Below, piece by piece: positions 7,512 through 16,098 of a stretch of 64,000 bases of DNA (the stretch's first letter is position 1; each line of letters begins with the position of its first letter). A program made the position numbers and the translations under genes. The DNA comes from Mycobacterium sp. (lineage in GTDB: Bacteria; Actinomycetota; Actinomycetes; Mycobacteriales; Mycobacteriaceae): assembly GCA_003987775.1 (NCBI GenBank), contig RXJD01000002.1, forward strand, positions 1 to 64,000, in the 5' to 3' direction. The notes beneath the pieces were generated by a model that was not told the origin of the DNA, did not search any database, and saw only the letters and a list, made by a program, of their open reading frames with translations.

Positions 7512-10009
7512 GGGGGCGGTTGGGGGACGTCGGACGGCGGTGGCAGCGGGGCCGGCCCACCGGGCGGCGGCACGGTGATCGTGGTGGGCGGGCCCACCGG
7601 AATCGTGATGCCGGGCGCCACTTCGACCGTGGGCTGGATGACCGTCTCCGACGGCGGCGGTGGCGGAGGAGGCGGGGGCGCTGCGGGCACTCCCGCGTAG
7701 CCGCCGATCTCCGTCGGCTTGGGGAACGTCTCGTTCGGGGCGCCCTTGAGGGCACCGTCCATGGTCGCCTTCCAGATGTCCGAGGGCAGTCCGGAGCCGT
7801 ACACCGCTCCACCGGAGGCGTTCACCAAGGGCTCGTCACCCTTGACCGTGCCGACCCACACGGCGGTCGATAGCTGCGGCGTGTACCCGACCATCCAGGC
7901 GTCCTTGTTGGAGGTGGTGTCGCCGAACTGGGTGGTGCCGGTTTTGGCCGCGGACTGCCGGCCGCCAGCCAGATTGTGGCCGCGCGAATACCCGGCGATC
8001 GGCACCATCGCCGCAGTGACGTTGTCGGCCACCGCCTTCGGGATGCGCTGGTCGCCGCTGTTGTCCGCGGTGCTCGCGTCGAACAGGACCTGTCCCTCGG
8101 CGTTGACCACCTTCTGCACGAAGTGTGGCCGGTGATACATGCCGGAGGCGGCGAGCGTCGCATAGGCCGTGGCCATGTCGATCACCCGGGTCTGGTACTG
8201 CCCCAACACGATCCCGTTGTTGGGCGGGCCGCCCTTGCCGTCTTCGGACAGCGTGTGCGGGACACCGGGGAAGCTGTCGGCGACCCCGGCCTGGTGCGCG
8301 GCGTCGGCGACGGCCTGCGGGCCACCCTTGAGCTTGAGCATCAGCCGGTAGTAGGAGGTGTTCAGTGACATCTTCAGCGCCTCGGCCAGGTTGCAGGTGC
8401 CGCAACTCTCGCCCTCGACGTTGGTGATCTTGATGCCGTCGACGGTCAGCGGGGAACTGTCCACCTGATAGCCCAGGCCGATGCCCTGCTCGAGCGCGGC
8501 CACCAGGGCGAACACCTTGAACGACGACCCGGTCTGCAAGCCGGCCTGCGCGAAATCGAAGCCCAGGGCGTTGGATCCGCCGTAGTACGCCTTGACGGCC
8601 CCGGTTCGCGGGTCGATGGAGACCGCCGCCGAGCGCATGTCGGGGTCCTGGCCGTCGAGGTACTTCGACACCGCCTTCTCGGCGGCCTGCTGAGCCTGCG
8701 GATCGATGGTGGTGGTGACCTGCAGGCCCTGGGTGTTCAAGGTCTGCTCGTCGATATTGAACAGCTCGAGCAGTTCCTTGGTGACCTGTCGTTCGATCAG
8801 CCCGTTGGGACCGGTGGTCTGGTTCTCGGCGCGGGCCTGATCGGGCGACACCGTCGCGGGAAACACCTGACCCTTGCGGTCATCGGCGGACAGCGCCTTG
8901 GTCTCCACCATGCCGTCGAGGACCCAGTTCCACCGCGCGAGCGCCCCGTCGGGGTCGACGGCCGGGTCCAGGGTGGACGGACGGCGGATCAGCGCGGCCA
9001 GCAGCGCGCCTTCGGAGACGGAGAGCTGTTCGACGGGCTTGTTGAAGTAGGCCTTGGACGCCGCGGAGATGCCGTACGCGCCGCGGCCGAAGTAGATGAT
9101 GTTCAGATAAGCCTGCAGCACATCGTCTTTGGACCACTCCCCCGACATCTTGGTGGCGATGACGAGCTCTTTGGCCTTGCGCATCAGGCCACTCCACCCG
9201 TGCTGCGCGGAGCCGACCAGCGCGTTCTTGACGTACTGCTGGGTGATCGTCGAGCCGCCCTGCAGGTCTCCTCCGAACAGGTTGTTGCCGACCGCGCGGG
9301 CGAATCCGCTGAAGGAGAACCCGGGGTTGGAGTAGAAGCCGCGGTCCTCGGCGGCGATCACCGCCCGGCGCACATGGACCGGGACCTGGCTGAGATTGAC
9401 GTCGACCCGGTTGCCCTCGGGCGGAACGATTTTGGCGATCTCGCTGCCGTCGCTGGCGAGGATCGTGGACACCTGATTGGTGCGGATGTCTCCCGGTCGC
9501 GGCACGTCGACGATGAAGTAGGCCATCGTGAAGGTGACGATCGGCAGCAGGATCAGCACCGCCAGGCTCAGGTACAGCGAGCGCCGCACCCAGCGCCAAT
9601 TGATCTGCTGGGACCAGTTCGGCCTGGGCCGCGGCCCGCGCGCCGAGCCGGCGGGACCCGACGGCGGCGGTCCGCCCGGTGGACGGCGCTGGCCGCTGAG
9701 CCGGTCCCGTCCGGGGCGGGACGGCGGGGCGTCCAGCGCGGCCTTGACCTGGCCGACCGGATCGGGGGGCGGCGACACTGGCGATTCCAGCGCGGCCTTC
9801 ACCTGGTCGATGGGGTCGGCGTGCCGGCTCGGGCGGTCGTCGGGCACAGCCGGGATGACAGTGGTCAGCCGGTCATCGGGGGGCACCGGACGGCGCGGGG
9901 GCGGTGGAGCGCCCCGCTGCTCACCGCCGGAGTGTCTGCCGCCATCCGCTGTCGTCGACTCATCCGGTTTGTCGCTGGACGACTGGTGGTGGCGCCCTCC
10001 GCTATTCAC
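7508..10009 (-). CDS. ponA1: Bifunctional class A penicillin-binding protein PonA1
   Basis: Polymerises and cross-links peptidoglycan at the growing poles. After a long proline-rich cytoplasmic tail there is one transmembrane helix (YLSLAVLILLPIVTFTMAYF). A GT51 glycosyltransferase domain follows (AAEDRGFYSNPG, GGSTITQQYVKN), then a transpeptidase with GSSFKVF (SxxK), MSLNTSYY (SxN) and AKTGTTQ (KTG). The C-terminus is a polyproline tail. I favour the GTG at 10009 (833 aa), which overlaps the upstream gene by 8 bp. Upstream in-frame codons to 10084 would run through that gene. The cytoplasmic tail is the part phosphorylated by PknB in M. tuberculosis. Confidence 0.93.
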   Translation of the reverse strand: MNSGGRHHQSSSDKPDESTTADGGRHSGGEQRGAPPPPRRPVPPDDRLTTVIPAVPDDRPSRHADPIDQVKAALESPVSPPPDPVGQVKAALDAPPSRPGRDRLSGQRRPPGGPPPSGPAGSARGPRPRPNWSQQINWRWVRRSLYLSLAVLILLPIVTFTMAYFIVDVPRPGDIRTNQVSTILASDGSEIAKIVPPEGNRVDVNLSQVPVHVRRAVIAAEDRGFYSNPGFSFSGFARAVGNNLFGGDLQGGSTITQQYVKNALVGSAQHGWSGLMRKAKELVIATKMSGEWSKDDVLQAYLNIIYFGRGAYGISAASKAYFNKPVEQLSVSEGALLAALIRRPSTLDPAVDPDGALARWNWVLDGMVETKALSADDRKGQVFPATVSPDQARAENQTTGPNGLIERQVTKELLELFNIDEQTLNTQGLQVTTTIDPQAQQAAEKAVSKYLDGQDPDMRSAAVSIDPRTGAVKAYYGGSNALGFDFAQAGLQTGSSFKVFALVAALEQGIGLGYQVDSSPLTVDGIKITNVEGESCGTCNLAEALKMSLNTSYYRLMLKLKGGPQAVADAAHQAGVADSFPGVPHTLSEDGKGGPPNNGIVLGQYQTRVIDMATAYATLAASGMYHRPHFVQKVVNAEGQVLFDASTADNSGDQRIPKAVADNVTAAMVPIAGYSRGHNLAGGRQSAAKTGTTQFGDTTSNKDAWMVGYTPQLSTAVWVGTVKGDEPLVNASGGAVYGSGLPSDIWKATMDGALKGAPNETFPKPTEIGGYAGVPAAPPPPPPPPPSETVIQPTVEVAPGITIPVGPPTTITVPPPGGPAPLPPPSDVPQPPP

Positions 10010-10436
10010 TGGCCGTGCGGGCGCCATTGCGCGCCGTCCGCTTGCCGCCCGAACCCCGTGGTGGGTGGGCGGGCACTGCCGCACCCAGGACGTAGGACTT
10101 CACCAAGTGGTTCCAGCTGCAGGTCCGGCACACCTCCACCACGTGGACAGCAAACTCCGAAAACCGGGTGGCCAGCAGTACGAGTTCCTCGGCAGTGCGC
10201 GCCGAACCCGACACAGCACCAAGATGTTCGCCAAAAACCCAGGACACGATGGTGAGCTGCTCCTTGCGGCAGATCGGGCACATCACCTGGCTTTGTTTCC
10301 CGTGAAACTTTGCGGCGCGCAGCAAATAGGGATTCGCATCGCAGACCTCGGAGACGCCGGTGCGTCCCGAGTACACCTCGGCCAGCAGTGAGCGCCGCCG
10401 AAGCGCGTAGTCCACCACCTGTCGCTGCAGTCGCAC
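10002..10436 (-). CDS. DUF5318 putative zinc-binding protein
   Basis: A soluble protein of 144 residues with two cysteine pairs, CPICRKEQ near residue 53 and VCRTCSW near residue 104, suggesting a structural zinc site. It has no signal peptide or membrane segment. It corresponds to Rv0049, always found just upstream of ponA1, and its stop overlaps the likely ponA1 start. That linkage suggests a role in envelope growth, but no function is established. Confidence 0.85.
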   Translation of the reverse strand: MRLQRQVVDYALRRRSLLAEVYSGRTGVSEVCDANPYLLRAAKFHGKQSQVMCPICRKEQLTIVSWVFGEHLGAVSGSARTAEELVLLATRFSEFAVHVVEVCRTCSWNHLVKSYVLGAAVPAHPPRGSGGKRTARNGARTASE

Positions 10437-10560
10437 GCTGACCAGAGTACGTCGCCGCCCCCGGCACCGACACGCAACTCAGGCTGTTGTCGCGCGGGTG
10501 CGCAGGTATCTGGTGATCACAGGCTGTGCCGGTCCGAGACCGGACTTCTACGATCATCCC

Positions 10561-11436
10561 GTGGCGAAATGGTTGAGCGCACCTGCTCGTGGCGGATCGA
10601 TGACGACACGGGCCAAGGACAGCGACCGTCAGGATGCCTGCACCATTCTCGACAGGGCACTCAACGACGGCGAATTGTCGATGGAGGAGCACCGCGAGCG
10701 TGTCAGCGCCGCTACCAACGCCGTCACTCTCGGTGACCTGCAGCATCTCGTGGACGATCTGCAGTCCGCCGAGAGCGAACAGCCTGCGCAGATGCCCAAA
10801 CTCAAGTTGCAGGCCAGGCGCAGCGGCCTGGGACTGGCCGCGGCGTCGTTCGCGGTAACGGTGCTGCTCGGGATCGGCATCGGGTGGGGCCTGTACGGCA
10901 ACACCACCTCTCCGCTGGACTTCACCTCCGATCCCGGAGCCAAGTCCGACGGCATTGCGGCGGTGGTGCTGACTCCCCCGAAGCAACTGCAGTCGCTCGG
11001 TGGACTGACCGGCCTGTTGGAGCAGACCCGCAAACGCTTCGGCGACACCATGGGCTACCGGCTGCTGGTCTACCCCGACTACGCCTCGATCGACCGCAAG
11101 GATCCCACCGACGATCGCCGGGTCTTGGACTACAACTACCGCGGCGGATGGGGTGATCCGACCAGCTCGGCGCGCAACAGCAGCACCGACGTCGCCCTCG
11201 TCGACCTGGGCAAGTTCGACGTCAAGACCGTGGTGGGCATTCTGCGCGGGGCACCCGAGACCGTCGGCATCAAACAGCAGGACGTCAAGTCGATCTATCT
11301 GATCGTGGAACCGGCCAAAGACCCGACCACGCCCGGCGCGCTGTCGCTGACCATCTACGTCTCCAGCGATTACGGCAGCGGCTACATCGAGCTGGCCGGT
11401 GACGGCACGGTCAAGCGGGTCAACTACGTGAGCTGA
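10561..11436 (+). CDS. DUF1707-containing membrane protein
   Basis: I start at GTG 10561 (291 aa); upstream codons in this frame look non-coding. Residues about 15-70 form a DUF1707 domain (DRQDACTILDRALNDGELSM, then EEHRERVSAA), a short helical module common before membrane segments in actinobacteria. One transmembrane helix follows (LGLAAASFAVTVLLGIGIGW), then an extracytoplasmic domain of about 190 residues with no family I recognise. It is the counterpart of Rv0048c and is divergent from the DUF5318/ponA1 operon. Confidence 0.8.
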   Translation: MAKWLSAPARGGSMTTRAKDSDRQDACTILDRALNDGELSMEEHRERVSAATNAVTLGDLQHLVDDLQSAESEQPAQMPKLKLQARRSGLGLAAASFAVTVLLGIGIGWGLYGNTTSPLDFTSDPGAKSDGIAAVVLTPPKQLQSLGGLTGLLEQTRKRFGDTMGYRLLVYPDYASIDRKDPTDDRRVLDYNYRGGWGDPTSSARNSSTDVALVDLGKFDVKTVVGILRGAPETVGIKQQDVKSIYLIVEPAKDPTTPGALSLTIYVSSDYGSGYIELAGDGTVKRVNYVS

Positions 11437-11490
11437 CGCTCGCCAGTGTGACTAACAGCGCATTAACGGGCGGTGCTGTTGTCGCTAATA

Positions 11491-11503
11491 TATCGGAGCG
11501 ATA
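11491..11503. promoter_or_regulatory. Inverted repeat before the padR gene
   Basis: TATCG-GAG-CGATA is a perfect 5-bp inverted repeat inside the AT-rich sequence TAATATATCGGAGCGATACT, about 57 bp before the padR start. PadR proteins usually repress their own promoters through such short palindromes, so autoregulation of the padR-ino1 unit is plausible. Confidence 0.45.
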
Positions 11504-11559
11504 CTATGACGCGAGACGTCGAATCGTCGTAACAAGCCGCGCAAAAGGGAGGTGAATCG

Positions 11560-12102
11560 ATGCTGGAACTCGCCATTCTGGGGTTGCTGATCGAGTCACC
11601 CATGCACGGCTACGAGTTGCGCAAACGGCTGACCGGGCTGCTCGGCGCCTTTCGCGCATTCTCCTACGGGTCGTTGTACCCGGCGTTACGGCGGATGCAG
11701 GCCGACGGGCTGATCGCCGAGAACGCGGCTCCCGCGGGCACTCCCGTACGAAGGGCCCGGCGCGTCTACCAGCTGACCGACGAGGGCCGCCGGCGGTTCA
11801 CCGAACTTGTCGCCGACACCGGTCCGCACAACTACACCGATGACGGCTTCGGAGTGCACCTCGCGTTTTTCAACCGCACTCCGGCGGAGGCGCGCATGCG
11901 CATCCTGGAAGGCCGGCGCCGTCAGGTTGAGGAGCGCCGGGAAGGCCTGCGTGAAGCAGTCGCGCGGGCCAGCAGCTCGTTTGATCGCTACACACGTCAG
12001 CTGCATCAACTCGGGCTGGAGTCCAGCGAGCGTGAGGTCAAGTGGCTCAACGAGCTCATCGCGGCGGAACGGGCAGCGCCCAATGCCGTGGAACAGACGT
12101 AA
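11560..12102 (+). CDS. PadR-family transcriptional regulator
   Basis: The 180-residue protein has the PadR winged helix at its N-terminus (MLELAILGLLIESPMHGYEL, then YGSLYPALRRMQADGL, then YQLTDEGRRRF) and a C-terminal coiled-coil dimerisation helix (PF10400-like) from about residue 95. A very strong GGGAGGTGA ribosome binding site precedes the ATG. It lies 57 bp upstream of ino1 on the same strand, in the Rv0047c/Rv0046c order, so it probably controls inositol synthesis or itself. The effector is unknown. Confidence 0.92.
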   Translation: MLELAILGLLIESPMHGYELRKRLTGLLGAFRAFSYGSLYPALRRMQADGLIAENAAPAGTPVRRARRVYQLTDEGRRRFTELVADTGPHNYTDDGFGVHLAFFNRTPAEARMRILEGRRRQVEERREGLREAVARASSSFDRYTRQLHQLGLESSEREVKWLNELIAAERAAPNAVEQT

Positions 12103-12159
12103 CGAAACCCGAAGAACACCAAGACCACTGAAGTTAACGAAGGTTAGGAGAACGCCCCA

Positions 12160-13263
12160 ATGAGTGAGAACACACAGGCGTCGACCGAAGTACGAGTCGC
12201 CATCGTCGGCGTCGGCAACTGCGCGTCCTCGCTGGTTCAGGGCGTCGAGTACTACTACAACGCCGACGACACCTCGTCCGTCCCCGGTCTGATGCACGTC
12301 CGGTTCGGCCCGTACCACGTTCGCGACGTCAAGTTCGTCGCCGCCTTCGATGTGGACGCCAAGAAGGTCGGGTTCGACCTCTCCGACGCGATCTACGCCT
12401 CGGAGAACAACACCATCAAGATCGCCGACGTGCCGCCCACCAACGTGGTCGTCCAGCGCGGACCCACCCTCGACGGCATCGGCAAGTACTACGCCGACAC
12501 CATCGAGCTCTCCGACGACGAGCCGGTCGACGTGGTGAAGGTCCTCAAGGACAACAAGGTCGACGTGCTGGTGTCCTACCTGCCGGTGGGCTCCGAGGAG
12601 GCCGACAAGTTCTACGCCCAGTGCGCCATCGACGCCGGGGTGGCGTTCGTGAACGCACTTCCGGTGTTCATCGCCTCAGACCCGGTGTGGGCCAAGAAGT
12701 TCGAGGACGCCGGCGTGCCGATCATCGGTGACGACATCAAGAGCCAGGTCGGCGCGACGATCACCCACCGCGTGATGGCCAAACTGTTCGAGGACCGCGG
12801 CGTGACCCTGGACCGCACCTACCAGCTCAACGTCGGCGGCAACATGGACTTCAAGAACATGCTCGAGCGCGAGCGCCTGGAGTCCAAGAAGGTCTCCAAG
12901 ACCCAGGCCGTGACGTCCAACCTCACCGGCTCGCTGGCCGGCAAGGTCGAGGACAAGAACGTCCACATCGGACCGTCGGACCACGTCGCCTGGCTCGACG
13001 ACCGCAAGTGGGCCTACGTGCGCCTGGAAGGCCGCGCCTTCGGTGACGTGCCGCTGAACCTGGAGTACAAGCTCGAGGTGTGGGACTCGCCGAACTCCGC
13101 CGGCATCATCATCGACGCCGTCCGCGCCGCCAAGATCGCCAAGGACCGCGGCATCGGCGGACCGGTGATCCCGGCGTCGGCGTACCTGATGAAGAGCCCG
13201 CCGGAGCAGCTGGCCGACGACATCGCGCGGACGCAGCTCGAAGAGTTCATCAACGAGGGCTGA
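12160..13263 (+). CDS. ino1: Inositol-3-phosphate synthase
   Basis: Converts glucose 6-phosphate to 1L-myo-inositol 1-phosphate with NAD, the first step towards phosphatidylinositol, PIMs, lipoarabinomannan and mycothiol. The 367 residues show the Rossmann motif [16 protein letters not shown], the conserved [14 protein letters not shown] loop, [11 protein letters not shown], and the C-terminal [13 protein letters not shown] segment. This is the compact actinobacterial form, full length. An AGGAGAA site precedes the ATG. It is probably co-transcribed with padR. Confidence 0.97.
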   Translation: MSENTQASTEVRVAIVGVGNCASSLVQGVEYYYNADDTSSVPGLMHVRFGPYHVRDVKFVAAFDVDAKKVGFDLSDAIYASENNTIKIADVPPTNVVVQRGPTLDGIGKYYADTIELSDDEPVDVVKVLKDNKVDVLVSYLPVGSEEADKFYAQCAIDAGVAFVNALPVFIASDPVWAKKFEDAGVPIIGDDIKSQVGATITHRVMAKLFEDRGVTLDRTYQLNVGGNMDFKNMLERERLESKKVSKTQAVTSNLTGSLAGKVEDKNVHIGPSDHVAWLDDRKWAYVRLEGRAFGDVPLNLEYKLEVWDSPNSAGIIIDAVRAAKIAKDRGIGGPVIPASAYLMKSPPEQLADDIARTQLEEFINEG

Positions 13264-13280
13264 ATCGCGGGGTGACTCAC

Positions 13281-13432
13281 CGAGCCTGCAGATTCGCAGG
13301 CCGGCACCCGCACTTTTGCTGCAGATTTACAGGGTGGGCGAGCAGGCACGTGCGCCAGGGGTGACACGCCGCCGAGCCTGCAGATTGGCAGGCCGCCACT
13401 CGCACTTTTGCTGCAGATTTGCAGCCTCGACG
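13281..13432. repeat. Two direct copies of a hairpin-forming repeat after ino1
   Basis: Two imperfect copies, offset by 92 bp (starting at 13281 and 13373), each begin CGAGCCTGCAGATT followed by GCAGGCCG, and continue to CGCACTTTTGCTGCAGATTT. Each forms a GCCTGC/GCAGGC stem. They fill the 227-bp spacer after ino1 and may act as terminators or a dispersed repeat. Confidence 0.7.
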
Positions 13433-13490
13433 CACGCGCTTAAGCTAGGTAGCTTCCGCTGGTCAGGCAGAAGTTCGTAGAGTCGGTGGC

Positions 13491-14408
13491 GTGACCGACG
13501 CCGCGCACAACCACCCGAACACCGACGACCTGGCCGGGCTCTCCGAGTTCGACCTGCTGGCCGAAAACGCCGAACAGGCCGGTGTTTCGGGCCCGCTGCC
13601 GACGGTCGAGCGGGTAACCGCGGGCGATATCAGCGCGCTGCGCTGGGGCGGGTCGGAGCCGCGGGTCGTCTTCCTGCACGGCGGCGGTCAGAACGCGCAC
13701 ACCTGGGACACGGTGATCGTCGGCCTGGGCGAACCCGCGCTCGCGGTGGACCTGCCCGGGCACGGCCACTCCTCCTGGCGGGACGACGGGGACTACTCGC
13801 CGCACCACAACGCCGACGCACTCGCGCCGGTCCTGCGGGATCTCGCCCCCGGCGCCGAGTTGCTGGTCGGCATGTCGCTCGGCGGCCTGACGGGTATCCG
13901 GCTCGGGGCGTTGGCGCCGGAGCTGATCAACGAACTGGTGCTCATCGACGTGACCCCGTCCGCCCTGCAGCGCCACTCCGAGATGACCAAGGAGCAGCAG
14001 GGCACGGTCGCGCTGATGCACGGCGAGCGGGAGTTCCCCAGCTTCCAGGCCATGCTGGACCTGACGATCGCCGCCGCGCCGCACCGTGAGGTGAAGGCAT
14101 TGCGCCGCGGCGTCTTCCACAACTCGCGCCGGCTGGACAACGGCAACTGGACCTGGCGCTACGACCCCATCCGGGTCTTCCCGGACTTCAGCACGTTGTG
14201 GGACGACGTCGACACGCTGTCCGCACCGGTGACACTCATCCGTGGCGGCTCGTCGGGTTTCGTCAACAACGACGATGTCGACGAACTCAGCAGGCGCGCA
14301 ACGCATTTCAAGGGCGCGCACGTCGTCGAGAACTCCGGCCACTCGGTGCAGAGTGATCAGCCGCGCGCCCTCATCGATCTCGTGCGCACAGTGATCGACA
14401 GGTCCTGA
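13491..14408 (+). CDS. Alpha/beta-hydrolase
   Basis: Esterase-type hydrolase of 305 residues, the counterpart of Rv0045c, an ester hydrolase. The oxyanion region FLHGGGQNAHTWD lies near residue 62, the nucleophile elbow GMSLGG near 126 and the catalytic His in NSGHSVQSDQP near 284. The start is GTG 13491. No signal peptide is visible, so it should be cytosolic. The physiological ester is unknown. The gene lies just upstream of the F420-type oxidoreductase. Confidence 0.9.
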   Translation: MTDAAHNHPNTDDLAGLSEFDLLAENAEQAGVSGPLPTVERVTAGDISALRWGGSEPRVVFLHGGGQNAHTWDTVIVGLGEPALAVDLPGHGHSSWRDDGDYSPHHNADALAPVLRDLAPGAELLVGMSLGGLTGIRLGALAPELINELVLIDVTPSALQRHSEMTKEQQGTVALMHGEREFPSFQAMLDLTIAAAPHREVKALRRGVFHNSRRLDNGNWTWRYDPIRVFPDFSTLWDDVDTLSAPVTLIRGGSSGFVNNDDVDELSRRATHFKGAHVVENSGHSVQSDQPRALIDLVRTVIDRS

Positions 14409-14425
14409 CGCCTACGGTGGTGAGT

Positions 14426-15226
14426 ATGACCTCCCCCGTGCTCCCCGACTTTCCCATCCGCATCGGCGTGCAACTGCAGCCCCAGCACGCCCCGCACTAC
14501 GACCAGATCCGCGATGCCGTCCGGCGTTGCGAAGACATCGGCGTGGACGTCGCGTTCAACTGGGACCACTTCTTCCCGCTTTACGGCGATCCGGACGGGG
14601 CCCACTTCGAGTGCTGGACCATGCTCGGAGCCTGGGCTGAGCAGACCTCCCGCATCCAGATCGGCGCGCTGGTGACGTGCAACTCCTACCGCAACCCCGA
14701 GTTGCTGGCCGACATGGCCCGCACCGTGGACCACATCTCCGGCGGTCGCCTCATCCTGGGCATCGGCTCCGGCTGGAAGCAGAAGGACTACGACGAGTAC
14801 GGCTACGAGTTCGGCACCGCGGGCAGCCGACTCGACGACCTGGCGGGCGCGCTCCCGCGTATCAAGTCGCGGCTGGAACACCTGAACCCGGCGCCGACCC
14901 GGGACATCCCGGTCCTGATCGGCGGCGGCGGTGAGCGCAAGACACTACGACTGGTCGCCGAACACGCCGACATCTGGCACAGTTTCGCTTCCGCTGACGA
15001 GTTCCCGGCCAAATCGGAGGTGCTGACCCGCCATTGCGAGGCCGTCGGCCGCGACCCGGCCTCTATCGAACGCTCCGCGGCCGCCGGCCACGGGTCAGAG
15101 GTGATCGGTAACGCCGAAGCGCTGGCCGGGCTGGGTGTCACGATGCTGACCGTCGGCTGCGACGGACCCGATTACGACCTTTCGGACGCCGAAGCCCTCT
15201 GCCGGTGGCGAGACAGTTCGGCTTAA
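14426..15226 (+). CDS. Luciferase-like F420-dependent oxidoreductase
   Basis: LLM-type flavin/F420 oxidoreductase of 266 residues (ATG 14426; a GTG nine bases earlier is also possible). Typical features are FNWDHFFPLYGDPDGAHFEC, the TLLM core IGALVTCNSYRNPELLADMA, and HISGGRLILGIGSGW. The substrate is not predictable. It corresponds to Rv0044c and sits between the hydrolase and the GntR regulator. Confidence 0.88.
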   Translation: MTSPVLPDFPIRIGVQLQPQHAPHYDQIRDAVRRCEDIGVDVAFNWDHFFPLYGDPDGAHFECWTMLGAWAEQTSRIQIGALVTCNSYRNPELLADMARTVDHISGGRLILGIGSGWKQKDYDEYGYEFGTAGSRLDDLAGALPRIKSRLEHLNPAPTRDIPVLIGGGGERKTLRLVAEHADIWHSFASADEFPAKSEVLTRHCEAVGRDPASIERSAAAGHGSEVIGNAEALAGLGVTMLTVGCDGPDYDLSDAEALCRWRDSSA

Positions 15227-15301
15227 GCCGCGCTTCATCTGCGAAACGTCTCAACGTACCCGCTCAGTCGTGAGAAACTGGCCGCGCATAGAGGCCGTCG
15301 G

Positions 15302-16069
15302 GTGGCTGAAAAGAGATGTAAGAAACTGATGCCTAAGAAGTATGGGATCAAAGAAAAAGACCAGGTGGTCCAACACCTGCTCAACTTGGTGCTGACCGGT
15401 AAGTTGCGCAGCGGCGATCGGGTGGACCGCAACGAGATCGCACAGGATCTGGGTATCAGCCGGGTGCCCATCCAGGAGGCGCTGGTCCAGCTGGAGCACG
15501 ACGGCATCGTTTCCACCCGATATCACCGCGGCGCGTTCGTCGAGCGATTCGATGAGTCGACCGTCCTGGAACACCACGAACTCGACGGCCTGCTCAACGG
15601 CATCGCCTCCGCACGGGCCGCGGCGAACCCCACACCGCGCATCCTGAGCGAACTCGACGCCCTGATGCGTTCGCTGCGCACCGCCAAGGAGCCACGGAAC
15701 TTCGCCGAGATCGCCTGGGAGTACCGGCGGGTGGTCAACGACGAGTACGCCGGGCCGCGACTGCACGCCACCATCCGCGCGTCGCAGAACCTCATCCCGC
15801 GCGTGTTCTTCATGACCTACCAGCACAGTCGCGACGACATGCTGCCGTTCTACGAAGAAGAGAACGCCGCCATGCACCGGCGCGACCCGGAAGCCGCCCG
15901 GGCCGCCTGCATCGGCCGCTCGGAGCTGATGGCCAAGACAATGGTGGCGGAATTGTGCCGCCGCGGTGTCTTCACGCCACGCGAGGACCGTCCGGATGCA
16001 AACGTGGCGGTCCTGCCGGTGCCCCCTGATCCCGACCACACCGCCGAGCGGTCGCCGATGGTGCTCTGA
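15302..16069 (+). CDS. GntR-family (FadR/FCD-type) transcriptional regulator
   Basis: The 255-residue product has a winged helix ([20 protein letters not shown], then [16 protein letters not shown]) and a helical C-terminal domain that would bind a carboxylate ligand. The start could be GTG 15302 or ATG 15329 (246 aa); the first 10 residues are lysine-rich and may be non-native. It corresponds to Rv0043c. Here it is followed by an ABC transporter absent from the M. tuberculosis locus, which makes that transporter a candidate target. Confidence 0.88.
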   Translation: MAEKRCKKLMPKKYGIKEKDQVVQHLLNLVLTGKLRSGDRVDRNEIAQDLGISRVPIQEALVQLEHDGIVSTRYHRGAFVERFDESTVLEHHELDGLLNGIASARAAANPTPRILSELDALMRSLRTAKEPRNFAEIAWEYRRVVNDEYAGPRLHATIRASQNLIPRVFFMTYQHSRDDMLPFYEEENAAMHRRDPEAARAACIGRSELMAKTMVAELCRRGVFTPREDRPDANVAVLPVPPDPDHTAERSPMVL

Positions 16070-16098
16070 GCGCCGCACCCCGCCGGCCTCTCGATACG

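Noticed and set aside
6135..7700. 521-codon plus-strand open frame
   Set aside because: It is antisense to the GT87 gene and the 3' end of ponA1, both well supported. Its Gln/His/Arg/Gly-rich product is typical of a shadow frame in high-GC DNA.
10600..10632. Later ATG start for the DUF1707 protein
   Set aside because: ATG 10600 would remove residues before the DUF1707 core, and GTG 10561 gives a length close to the M. tuberculosis counterpart. The later start cannot be fully excluded.
13281..13432. CRISPR array
   Set aside because: Only two copies exist, with no regular spacers and no cas genes nearby. No CRISPR array was seen anywhere in the window.
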